From Stenogyne calaminthoides (taxonomy: Eukaryota > Streptophyta > Magnoliopsida > Lamiales > Lamiaceae), in assembly GCA_037126765.1 (NCBI GenBank), contig JBBCBC010000007.1, forward strand, positions 20,779,667 through 20,843,666: a stretch of DNA of 64,000 bases, in the 5' to 3' direction. A model generated the notes under the pieces. It was not told the origin of the DNA. It did not search any database and saw only the letters and a program-made list of their open reading frames with translations. Position 1 is the first letter of the stretch. Each line of letters opens with the position of its first letter. Below, piece after piece: positions 33,641-44,585 of the stretch. The position numbers and the translations under genes were made by a program.

Positions 33641-34168
33641 AAAATTTGTATTCATGTTTATAATATTTGCACATATATATGCTAAATTTGCAGTTAATTT
33701 TAATATTCTCAATGTAATATAGGAACCATTGGGTGCTGGTCGCCCTACACATGAATACATTAAGTGTGTATTTTATGGACCCAACTCAGGATGGAGTTTA
33801 TTCAAATCGCCCTGATCTCGTTTCATATATGGAAGCGTAAGTTCATTTTTAATATTCTATACAATGATTTATTTTACTTTTAAAATTATGCATATTTAAT
33901 CTATTTTTATTTTTTAATTATAATAATAATAGTGTGATGACGATGTATCGGAGTCGCCTTCAGAGTAAAGGTTCAAGATCTAAGTTAAATAAAGTGAACT
34001 GGATTAACATTAAGGTAAATTTAATTTAGTAAATTATCAAATTAATAGAAAGAAATCATAATTGTAATACGTGATTATAATTGTTAATCAACAGGTTCCG
34101 AGGCAACGAGATAATGAACATTGTGGACATTTTGTGTGTTGCTTTATTGAAGATATAATCTGCGCTTC

Positions 34169-35684
34169 TGTAGGTCCCGAACGGGTTTCGTGAGGGCAGA
34201 AATCTAGAGGGGAGGGGTGAATAGACTTCTGAAAACTTTTTCGTGCAGATCAGGTGTGATTGCAGTTTGCCTGATCAGAGTGCAAGCGAATCAGTTTGGA
34301 CTGATATCCAACTTACTAATCGCCTGAAGGCAGATCAGTTCGGTAACTATCAGTTTAACTGATTGTGCGGAAGCTAAGTTTTACCAGTGTGAAAAACCAG
34401 TTTTATCAGATTAGATTCCAAAGTCAGTTTTTCAACCAGTTGACCAAAGTGTCAGACTGATCAGATCAGAAGCTTGGTGCAAGCTGATCTTAACTTAGAA
34501 TATGTATGCAACTTTAATTAAGTAGAGTGCGATAGTGTAAAACAGTTAATCAAAGCAGGTAAATTGCACACAAGATTTATAGTGGTTCGGACAACCAGTC
34601 CTACGTCCACTCTTCCCTATCACAAGGGGCACCAACTAAACCAACTGGACTTAGATTTTTGTGTTAGTCCAACACAGTACACCAACAGATATTTAAGGAG
34701 TTCACACTCAACCGATCCCAGAAACTAGAACTAGAAACCCTAGTCTGAAATCTTGCTAAACAACTTAACCTAACCTTGGGTTTTGGGTAAGATTGTTTTT
34801 GTTCCAACTTTGAAATCTTTCCTAGTTTTTAAGTAGCCTATTAGCTAGATGAAAAAATTTCTGTGCTAAGAACTATGGGATGAATACTTAGAAAATAATC
34901 TTCAAGTTTTGTGTTCTTCGTGCGGAAATTTGATTATAACTTGAGCTTCTTGATAGTTTCCGTGTCTTCACTCTGAAGAGTAATCCCATATTTATAGACC
35001 TCGAAATCAAAGAGCCGTTGGAGAGCAATTTGAATTTCCGGCTATATTTGGTAGACTTGCAGGATTGATGTGACGTGCTTTAGGGACGGCATGGCCGAAA
35101 GCGTGAATAATGTCTTTTATTTGCCGGCTCCGATCATACGTGTCTTGTTCTTATTGGATAACAGAAGCACTTGTCAGTGTTTTGTTCTACCAACTAAGGT
35201 TGACATTCTTCTTGTTCAGTTCATAGACTTATGATTTGGTGAAACATCAGTTTTCGGGTGTGGTGACCGATCGGTTATGGTGATCGGTCTACCGATAAGT
35301 CTTCGGTGCCGTTGTCTTAGCTCAACTAGCAGACTCGGCTGATGTAGGTCTTCTGGTCTGATCTTCTGGAAGTTAGGTCTTCTGCATTTGAATTTCATGA
35401 CTTCAGCTGAGATATCTGACTTTATCAGATCGATCTGATCTTCTATCCTTCTCTTGCCTTCTGGCCTGTCGGATATCAGCTGTTCTTTTGAACTTTAGAT
35501 CTGACCTATACATATTGAGATTCCCCCTCAATATGTGACCTATCTAATACATCAGTTGTTCTATACAACAATTATCAACTGGTAACCTTATAACTGGTAA
35601 TAAAAACATCAGTCAGCTAACATGTCTGACTGGTCCTATTACATGTGTTTTAGAACTTTCATCAAAACTCTAAATTTCCCAACA
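34169..35684 (-). repeat. 3' LTR of Sirevirus 2
   Basis: 1516 bp, matching 47250-48819 closely at the ends and through most of its length. It lacks a segment near 35110 present at 48190-48230, and differs in the 35260-35310 stretch, where CTGATC-type words of the other LTR appear as CG-containing words. Confidence 0.9.
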
Positions 35685-35700
35685 ATTTCCCCTTTTTTGA
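35685..35700 (-). other. Polypurine tract of Sirevirus 2
   Basis: TCAAAAAAGGGGAAAT in minus sense, directly abutting the LTR start TGTTGGG. Confidence 0.7.
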
Positions 35701-35896
35701 TGAAACCAAAACACTTGAGAAACCAGCACAGTTGATAAATATAGAACAGTAAAGAGCATATAATCAGAAGACAATGAGATTTTGTCTTAGGATCAGAAAA
35801 CAGATAAACTTTTCATTCATCAGATTTATCGATTACATATTACATTAGAAAAGTTTAAGTTTAAATTCAGCTGATCCTAAGTAGTCTTCTGATTCT

Positions 35897-38800
35897 TCAA
35901 ACTCTTGGCTTGTATCCTTCTGGCATTTCTCGTTGATCCTGAGGGATGTTGAAAATTTGGTACAACTTCCATTTGACATCATTGATCTGTTGAGGATCAG
36001 TTATGCGAGCTTTGTTCAGGATGTCAAAATAGAACCTTTGAAATGCCAGTCTGTCAAATGAGCCATCTGCCTTCTTCAAGTAATCCATCACGTCATACTC
36101 TTGGCGAGATATTTTTACATTGATTAACTTGGCCTCATTTTCCAGATATTTCAGAAAATCTGGGTATTTGTTCTCCAACCAGTTGAGGAATTCAGCATCT
36201 GGAGATTCTTCTTGTGGAACAACATCTAGAACAAAGGCATCCAGAAGCCATTCATTTCTGATCTTATTCCATTCCTCAAACCTATCAGCATGTGCAGTAG
36301 TTTTAGGAATGATCTCATCAACTCTTCTTTGGCGGTGAGGTTACGGGTCCGATTTTTCCGACTTTTCCTTTCTTTGCCCTCGATCTGAATTTCTTTTTCA
36401 GATTTTCTGCCTCTGCCAATTTTTCTGGCCTTCTTTCTTCTTCACTTATTCGGGCTTCTTCAGCAATCTACTCTTTGGACAGTTTCTCAGCCAGTTTCTT
36501 ATCGGCATGTATTTGGCTAGCTATTTTTCTTGTGACTTTCTTAGTCTGAGTAACTGGTACAAGTTCTGATGTCCCAGCACCCGCAGCTAACTTTCTTGCC
36601 TTAGACTTTTCCATCTTCCCAGAAATTTCATCAGCAAAAAGATCCAGATGGTCTAGTCTCTGGCCATGGGATTCAACTGTCTGAATTAGGTCTTCTGTTG
36701 TTCTGATAGGGTCAGTTGGTTTCTCAATCTGTCCTTCCCCCTTTTTGGTTTGATCAAAAAGAGTTTTGAGGTGGGAAGTCAGAGATCCAAAGCTGACTGA
36801 TATGGCTTTGTTCAGATCTTCAACAGATAAACCTTGAGCTTGAGCAGATAGACTTTGAATCTTCGAAATCAGCTCAGTCTTGACAGATTCAACGACAGTA
36901 GAGAGGGTAAGAATGAGTTTATCAAGTTTCTCTTCTGTCATTTCAAGCTTTTCAGTGACCATTAGAAGAGAAACTTGTTGCTGTTCAACCTGGACTAGCT
37001 TGTCGTCAACTGTCTTTTTAAATTCAGCAGTCAGGTTGGTCACAGTTTGAGAGAACTGGTCTTTGATTGCCTCAATCTGGGAAATAGCCAATTCCCGTTG
37101 ATCTGTTATTTCTTTGAGGCCAATCTGCCTCTGATCAGCTATTGTGTTGCTAAGTTGATTAGCCAACACTCCCTCAACTTCTTCTTTCAGGAGATCTTTA
37201 AAGCACGATCTAATCTCCTGAAGTTGATCAGCGGTGATGTGAGTTGTAGGAATATCTTGTGTCACCTGATCATTTTCAGTTGTTTGCGCCTCCAGTGGCT
37301 GGTCATGAACTGCAGCACCAGATCCACTATCATCGGCAGCTCCCACATCCTTCATAGGATCATCTTCCTTAGGAGTTTCTTCATCGGCCTCCTGTTCAAC
37401 TTGTTCGATTATTCCCAGCTTTCTGTGGATCAGAGCTTTGATTGATTCAGCAGTTATCAGCTCAGCAGGTGATCCTACTTGAGCAGATTTCTTCATATCG
37501 AAATCAAAATCTACAAATGCATCAGCACCTCCCATCTGTTCAATGATGATCATGAAATCTGAGAAGCTCTTCAAACGGAGATCTTTCCATGTGAGGATCT
37601 CCATTACTTCCTCTCGAATAACGGGATGGGCTACCAACTATGGATACATATCATCAATTTTGCGTTCAATCCGTATTCTGACCATTTTCCCGGTGATGGT
37701 CTTGGATGATCTGGACTCAGGAATCATCTGTTCAGATCGACCAGGTTCCGGTTGATGAGATATAGAGGGTTCTGATGGTGTCTGAGAGGCTGGATGTTGT
37801 CTGATTGGCTCGACCTGCAGAGGTTCTGTTGTAGAAGCAAGTACATACGGTTACGCAGCGGGTAATCTTCCGTTCATGGTGATGTGCTTTTAGGTTCGCG
37901 AGCAGGTGAAGGAGAAGGAGAAATGTGCTCAGCAGTTAGAAGTCTGATTGGTGAATCAGCTCGAGATTGAGGTGAAGGAGATCTTTCGTCTCTTGCTCTT
38001 CCCTCAGAATGTTCTGGCGAGCTCTCCTCTTGAGAAGCCCGCCTGTCTGATTTTTCACCTGATCTCGTGGCGATCAAGGTTGTTACAGCACTCGCCCGTC
38101 ATCTGACTCTTCTTCTAGAAAAAGAGTCATGGGGGCCTGCTTTGCCTTCTTCGGCCTCTTCTCCCGAGCCTTTACCGGTTTCTCTTCTTCCAGGGGAGCA
38201 TCATTGTTGCGGAGCGTTTGCCTCCTTGCTCTTTCCTTTCTTAGTCTTTGGAGGGGTGGGCCGCATATCATCATCAGGTGGCCCATATATGGCTGATGTG
38301 GTTGTAAGAAAGGCCTTGTAGGACTTCAGTCCATTCTGATCCCATTCAGCATTTGGCATTTTATCCTTGAATAATGACCGCAACCTTGTTGAGATTCGAT
38401 TCTCTTCTTGAGATAGACACGCCTACGATCATTAACTCCAAATTTTTCATGTTCTTGGAGCGAGAATGGCCTTTAGGAAGCCATGCCAATTAATATTCTT
38501 GGCTTCATCGATTATGGCAACCATCTTTATACATCTTTCTGAGATGTTAATCCATCCGAAATTTGAACGAAATACCCATGATTGTTTTTTTTGCGGAATG
38601 TCAAATAACAGACGGTATTTCCTTTTCAAAGATCGGCCCGATAAAAAACTGCGGGTGCGGTGTTTATCGGCCTCTCTCAAGAGTTCATTTCGATCAACTC
38701 ATCTTCATTCTCCTGTGAGTGAGCGGGGAGAGATTTTTCCTTTAGGCGAAATTTGAGCAGACGAAAGTGATATCGGCATTTGAAAGTCGATCTCCTCTCC

Positions 38801-39060
38801 ATTTCTTGAAAGAGATCGGTTCATCTCGGATTGTCCGTATCCACCTTCAAATTCCTTAAGAATTCTAGTGCTTCATACTGCATTACTGGATTGCAGTGAG
38901 CAGCACAATATTTTTCAAGACCTCCCTTTCTCAGAATTTGCTCAACCTCCATAGATTCTGGATCCCGAGTGACACCAAACTTTACAAATTTGTCATCGAC
39001 AATTTTTGTTGCTAGATCCGCATAGTTGCACATTATTTTTCCCATTCCGTGAGTGGCCAT
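35897..39060 (-). CDS. ORF B of Sirevirus 2: long additional protein region, coiled-coil rich, frame breaks
   Basis: Reading from the ATG at 39060: MATHGMGKIMCNYADLATKI and about 79 codons, a second open stretch 38447-38680, a charged Ser/Arg/Pro-rich part near 37874-38286, a 389-codon open frame 36468-37637, and a 93-codon end 35897-36178. The 389-codon part is acidic in the first third, then shows long heptad-like Q/E/L/K/V runs (about residues 150-300), predicted coiled coil, then a basic end. No protease, nuclease or membrane motif is seen. It is not any standard copia protein. Additional ORFs at this position are known in Sireviruses, with unknown or envelope-like roles. Indels between the segments mean this copy may not make a full product, unless some breaks are sequence errors. 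Confidence 0.55.
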
Positions 39061-39380
39061 CTACAATAAGATAGACTCGATTAAAGTTGTGCATAATCAT
39101 AAAGATATCATATATTGATTATCAGACCTATTCTCAGGCCTAGTAATCAATGAATACATACGGATACCAAGAAACAATAAAGCATAACACAGGATACCAT
39201 AGATTGACATAATCTATAAGATCAGTTGATTTTAGGAAAGTGATTCAACAAATAATCAGAAATTACCAGACTCTGTTTTTCGGAAGTAAGGTAATTTTGA
39301 GTTTTCAGAGAATAAATCGCAAGAAGTTTGAGAAGTAAAGAATGCTCTGGTTTAGGGATTTGATGAAACATATAAGAAGA
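39061..39380 (-). promoter_or_regulatory. Candidate internal promoter, leader and 5'UTR intron before ORF B (element 2)
   Basis: In minus sense: a TATA-like CTTATATG near 39371-39378, a CT/A-rich leader, a donor-like CTG|GTAATT with the intron starting at 39266, and an acceptor-like TTATTGTAG right before the ATG at 39060. The predicted intron is 206 nt. The same parts occur in element 1 at 9359-9660, with a better TATA (CTTTATAAGG). Promoter activity is inferred from architecture only. Confidence 0.45.
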
Positions 39381-41270
39381 AGGAGGGAAAAACGAGATTA
39401 GAAGATCAAACGGTTGAAAAGATTAAACGATCCAGATTGAGCGGTTTTGATCGTGTGGTCAGGAAATATACGCACGATTGCCTTTTGGATTTAAAAACAC
39501 ATTTAGTGGCATTTAACACATATACCCCACGTCCGCATTAAATACCTTGCAGGATATACGTCACAAAAAGTAGTGTGTACAGTAAAGGCAAATATTATCA
39601 GATAATTTCAGATAAATAAGCCGTAAACAAGGAGATAGAAATGCGTATCTGGTTGACTGATATTGTAATCAGTCAATACCACTTGTTGATCTGATTCCAC
39701 TTGTTGACCTTAGTTTTCTGCCTAATCCTTATAATTTCCCAACTGTCCTTTTCCACTGATCCGCTTCACTTTTCGTCTGATATTTCCTTTTCTGATCCTC
39801 CTTATCAGTTGAAGTTCCCCCTTCAACTGTTATTTCTGATTCCTTATTGACTGATTTGTTTGATTTTGTTGAGGTATCATACTCAACTGATTTTCCTCAT
39901 CTGATCGATCTCTTATCTAATCAGATTTCAGTTGACCTAATCTGATTCTACTCAGACCAAATCAATTCTTGGGATAAGTGTTACCGCCATAACTTAGTCT
40001 TGAATAGTAGTCTCGATTCCCTAAGTCGGCACGATTTGACATTTGTAATTATAGTCTGGATATTTCGAGATGTCAAATCGCCATAAATTTATCCAATTAT
40101 CAGTCGCGTGATTCCTACACGCTGTCCTTGCTGTGCCAATTTCTCTAAGAGGCTTTGAGAAATCAAATTTGCATTTGCACCCTTGCTTGGCCTCTATAAA
40201 TTGGACCAATAGTTTACACAACATAACCCATTCACCATACTTATCTTCTTTGTAAATCATGTGTTCTGGTGAACCCTTATTTCCGGTGAAACTTCCGGCA
40301 AAAACCTTTACCCCTTTTCCAATGAATTCAGCTTCTCAAATCAACCCTGTGTGTCCCTTATTACTGCTTTCGTCGTCATCAAAGATTACACATACAATTG
40401 TTGCAAAGCTTCTCTACCACCGAGGCGGCGGATCTACTATCGCAACTGAGAAGACACTTCTCCTAACCGTATGCACCTTGTGTGCCTATCGAGATGACGA
40501 AATTAGCATCAACAGACTCAGTCTGATATAAAACATGAGTTTGGTACACGGTCTAGATCAGACAATAGTTGATCTTCGTATATCAAACTCAATTTTTGCA
40601 TGTGACACATGTGCCCATATGATCTTTGTATCACTTTCTTGGCACTTGTGTCCCATTTAACAGCTGGAGAGCCCATTGATTTCAGGTCTAAGGGCTCCTG
40701 GCTTAGAAATCCTTTCAAGGCCTCTCTCGCTCCTAACTCCGAAGCTCTGAGGGTGGCTTTAGGATTATTTCAAAGCCTTCACACCCTTGTTAAGTGGGGG
40801 AAAATGGGAGCATCAGATTTTAAAATCTCTCTCTCTCCCCCTCCTTCTAGGGTTAGGGTTAGGCTTAGGGTTTTCGGTTTAAGGTTTAGGGTTTATGGCT
40901 TACGTACTGACCTCCGGGTCCTTTTGTACTTGTAACTTGTAATGTAAATCTGACCTTCGGGTCTTTATCAATGAAAATTTCTATTATTCCATTGTTGTGT
41001 AAATTTTCTGTTTTCTTATGCGATGTAAGCTTTAATCTTGTGAATCTTGCTTGTTGAATATCAACTTAATTGACTTACAAAGTATGAAATAACTAAACAG
41101 ATTTAATCAGATAATCCTTTAATCTGATCGGTTGCTTTAATCTGATAAACCTTTAATCTGATCAGTTCCTTTAATCGATAATTAGAACTGATCAAGATAC
41201 CTTCTCATATCGGTTCCTTGGTCGATCTTACGATCGATTGAGATACCAAACTCAACTGATTCCTCTTAAT
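39381..41270 (-). other. Spacer between pol and ORF B in Sirevirus 2, with weak reading regions
   Basis: Open segments 40518-40718 and 40021-40260 (VMLCKLLVQFIEAKQGCKCK) read in minus sense and have degraded counterparts in element 1, so an additional protein (ORF A) may have lain here. Around 40840-40895 is a telomere-like/telo-box block (AGGGTTAGGGTTAGG) beside a CT-rich run. CTGACCT(C/T)CGGGTC(C/T)TT occurs twice at 40907-40968. No domain recognised. Confidence 0.4.
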
Positions 41271-41274
41271 CTGG

Positions 41275-42784
41275 TTAGTCTCTTAACCAGCTGGTTCTGG
41301 AGATCAGTCCATCAAACATTTTTGGTGCATTTTCTCCAAGATCCAGAAGCCCTAGCTCATTGCATAATTCTCTAAATCTCATCTCAGCTAGTGGCTTGGT
41401 TAGAATATCAGCTTTCTGTATATCAGTATGAATCTTTTCCATTCTGATGTTCTTCTTTTCAACATGATCTCTTATAAAATGGTGTTTGACATCCACATGC
41501 TTGCATCTTGTATGTACAATAGGATTTTGAGTGATTGCAATAAGACTATTATCACGTAATATAGGTACATTCTTAGCTACAATGTTATAATCCCTCATTT
41601 ACGACTAAGCTAGAGCGGTTGGGAGCAACGACTTCTGCTGCCCATATATTACGCTTCAATAGTAGATGTCGAATCGATGATGTACGCTTCTTTGAAAACC
41701 ACGAAATCGGTTTACTTCCTAAAATCGACATGTTCTCGAGGTTGACTTTTGTCAATTCGCAACCTCCATAATCGTAATCGGAATACCCACTAAGCTCTAG
41801 ATTATCATCGATGGGTAAAATAAACCAAGGTTTCTTGTCCCTTCAGATACTTAAGAATCCGCTTAGCTACTTCCAGGTGACTTATCATTGGATTTGCCTG
41901 AAATCTGGCACATACACCTACTGCAAAGGTTATATCTGGTCTGCTGGCAGTCGGGTATAATAAAGATCCAATGAGAGCCCTATATTCTTTCTGATTGGTT
42001 TTTCGACCATCCTCATACGGATCCATCTTGAATCCGATCATCATAGGAATTCTCGCTTCCTTACGCTTTTGAACTCCAAACTTAGCCAATAAACTCCTAG
42101 TATACTTTGCTGGCGAGATGAATATCTCTTCGTACTTTGTTTAACTTGTAGACCCGTAAAGTAACTCATCGACCCATCATGGACATCTCGAACTTCCCTT
42201 GCATCGACTTTTGTGAATTTCTCACATAGACTCTTGTTGGGAGATCCAAGATGATATCGCCCACATAAATCTGAACCATCAGAATATCTTCTCCATCTTC
42301 TATTCTGAATAAGGTTCTATCCACAATTCCTTTTGTGAACCCGCTGTCGATCAAGAACTGAGAGAGTGTATCATACCAAGCTCTAGGAGCTTGTTTCAGG
42401 CCATAAAGAGCTTTTCTTAAATGGTACACCTGGTTGCCTTTTTCAAAGCCTGGAGGTTGTTCAACATAAACTTCCTCAGCTAGTACCACGTTTAAGAATG
42501 CACTCTTTACATCCATCTGATACACAATGAACCCCCTCTGGGTAAAGATATGCCAAAAACAACCGAATGGCTTCCAAGCGAGCGACTGGTGCAAAGGTCT
42601 CATCATAATCAATTCTTTCTGATTGTGAATACCCCTTAGCAACAAGTCTTGCCTTATTTCTGGTTATGACATTATTCTCATCTCTCTTGTTCTTGAATAC
42701 CCACTTTGTGCTAATCACATCTTGATGGGTTGGTCTGTCCACCAGTTTCCAGACTTGATTTCTTTCAAAGACAAATAACAGCAA
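41275..42784 (-). pseudogene. Reverse transcriptase and RNase H of Sirevirus 2, with indels
   Basis: The RT start STKWVFKNKRDENN and YDETFAPVARLEAIR are in 42476-42784. YGLKQAPRAWYD and the catalytic box are in 42166-42645, where the box reads IYVGDI, i.e. one catalytic Asp is Gly (element 1 has IYVDDI). EYRALIGSLLYPTASRPDI is in 41805-42089. The RNase H end is in 41275-41598 (HTRCKHVDVKHHFIRD, ADILTKPLAEMRF), the typical copia pol terminus. At least three frame shifts separate these blocks. The enzyme would copy element RNA into DNA; this copy should be inactive. Confidence 0.8.
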
Positions 42785-43095
42785 TACATGACACTTTCAC
42801 CAATCTGATGTCTAGTTTTAACTTTATCAGATGGGTCTCCGATTATCAGATCGGTTGGATGGACCGGGTTATCCGTGTCCTTCATTACGATTTGTGTCGG
42901 TTTGGAGAACATCATCCATTTCTGATAGTGGTTCATTACTAGAGATTGGGAGTGGTGCAGAGTTATGATCCACTTGATAAGAACAAGTCTCAGCTGATGT
43001 TGGACTCATCATGTGTTGATGTCTATTCGTGGGAACTTCAGGTGTTCCCCTAAACCAGATGGTTCAGTTGATCTTTGTCTCGGTTATGCAGTTTC

Positions 43096-44580
43096 TTCAT
43101 TGTGATTGATCATACCTTAGTGGTGCGATTGACTGGTGAATCAAATTTGGATATGGAATATATCTTTATTATGAATTCTGGTCCTTTTTCCTTGATCCTT
43201 AGCTGATCCATTTTCTGTGCATCAGGTACCGGTTGATCTGGTACTTCTTGTTCTGAGGCAAATTTCTCTTGTTCAGAAGATGTTTCATCAAAGACTACAT
43301 AGGGTGTTTCTTCCACAACTAGGGTTCGCCTGTTGTAAACCCTGAAAGCCTTGCTAGATGAGGAATATCTTAAGAATATACCCTCATCGACTTGGCCTCA
43401 AAAGTCTTCAATGACTCTTCCCATTGTTGTGTATGAAACACTTACACCCAAAAACATGGAAGTAAGAAACACGAGGTTTTCTGCCCTTCCACAGTTCATA
43501 GGGTGTTTTGTAGTGAGCCTTAGTCAGAAGACATCTGTTCTGAGTGTGGCATGCAGTGTTGATAGCTTCCCTTTAAACGACTTGGTATTGCATGTTAAAT
43601 TTAACATAGTCGGCGAACTTCTTTGAGTGTTCTGCTTTCTCCGTTACGCTACTCCATTGGTTGTGGCGTTCTTGCGGTGATGTCTCATGCTGTATACCAA
43701 ACTTAGTGCAAAAATCAAGAATAAAAGAGTTTAAATTGCGTACCTTTATCTCGATCTCGATTTTTTACTAATCGACACCCTTTTCATTTTGTAGTTTCTT
43801 GAGCAGCTCGGGTATCTTTGTGGTTGTCTCATTCTTCTTATGTAAGAATATAACCCAGGTAAACTTGGAATAATCATCAACGATTACCAGAGTATATTTG
43901 CGTCCGCTGAGACTGACTGGTGTAACTGGTCCAAATAAGTCCATATGGAGCAGTTGCAATACTCTGCTGGATGCTGGTCCAGGAATTCCCTTGAATGAGG
44001 CTTTAACCTGTTTACCCTTCTGAAATGTGACACATGTCTGATCCTTAGAGAATACCTCATTCGGAAGTCCCTCCACTAATGACATCCTTGCTATCTTGTT
44101 AAGAGTTTTAAAGTTCAGATGACTCATTCTTTTGTGCCAGAGCCAACTGCTACTTTTGGAACTCTTAACAATCAGGCATGCATTTCTTGGACAACTGTTC
44201 CAATCTGCTGTGTAGATCGTTCCTTTCCTTGAACCAGTTAGCAAGATCTGTTGAGTGGCTCGATTTTTTATAGTGCATTGATCAGTCGAGAACTCAACAC
44301 TGAATCCGTTGTCCCAGAATTGTGATACTGATAGCAGATTATGCTTTAATCCTTCGACATACGAGACTCCAGTTACCTGTACATCATCATTCTCTAAGGT
44401 TCCGAATCCTCTGGTAAAACCAAAGTTATCATCACCGAAGAGTACACGCGGGCCTTTTTGTTCTATGTAAGAGCTAAGGAGATGTTTGCTTCCAGTCATG
44501 TGCCTTGAGCATCCACTATCGATGTACCAGATAGTTTCTTGCACACCTCCTTTGTTGGACAGACCCACGCGAACGTCCAA
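43096..44580 (-). pseudogene. Protease and integrase of Sirevirus 2
   Basis: The 270-codon frame 43768-44580 has the protease motif WYIDSGCSRHMTG (residues about 18-30), the pre-integrase HHCC region (WHKRMSHLN), and the integrase core (LLHMDLFGPV, VIVDDYSKFTWV). The second Cys of the HHCC pair reads Phe (CVTFQKGK). The frame breaks at 43768, where CAG/CTG sites read as CGAG; the integrase tail lies in scattered frames down to 43110. It cleaves the polyprotein and inserts the DNA copy. Confidence 0.8.
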
Positions 44581-44585
44581 TCAAA

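Noticed and set aside
40845..40895. Interstitial telomere
   Set aside because: Only a few degenerate TTAGGG/TTTAGGG words, conserved at the same place in element 1, so it is part of the retroelement.
40259..40935. Plus-strand genes of 90 and 108 codons in the Sirevirus spacer
   Set aside because: No homologous open frame is kept in element 1 and no motif; the minus-strand reading there is slightly better but also weak.
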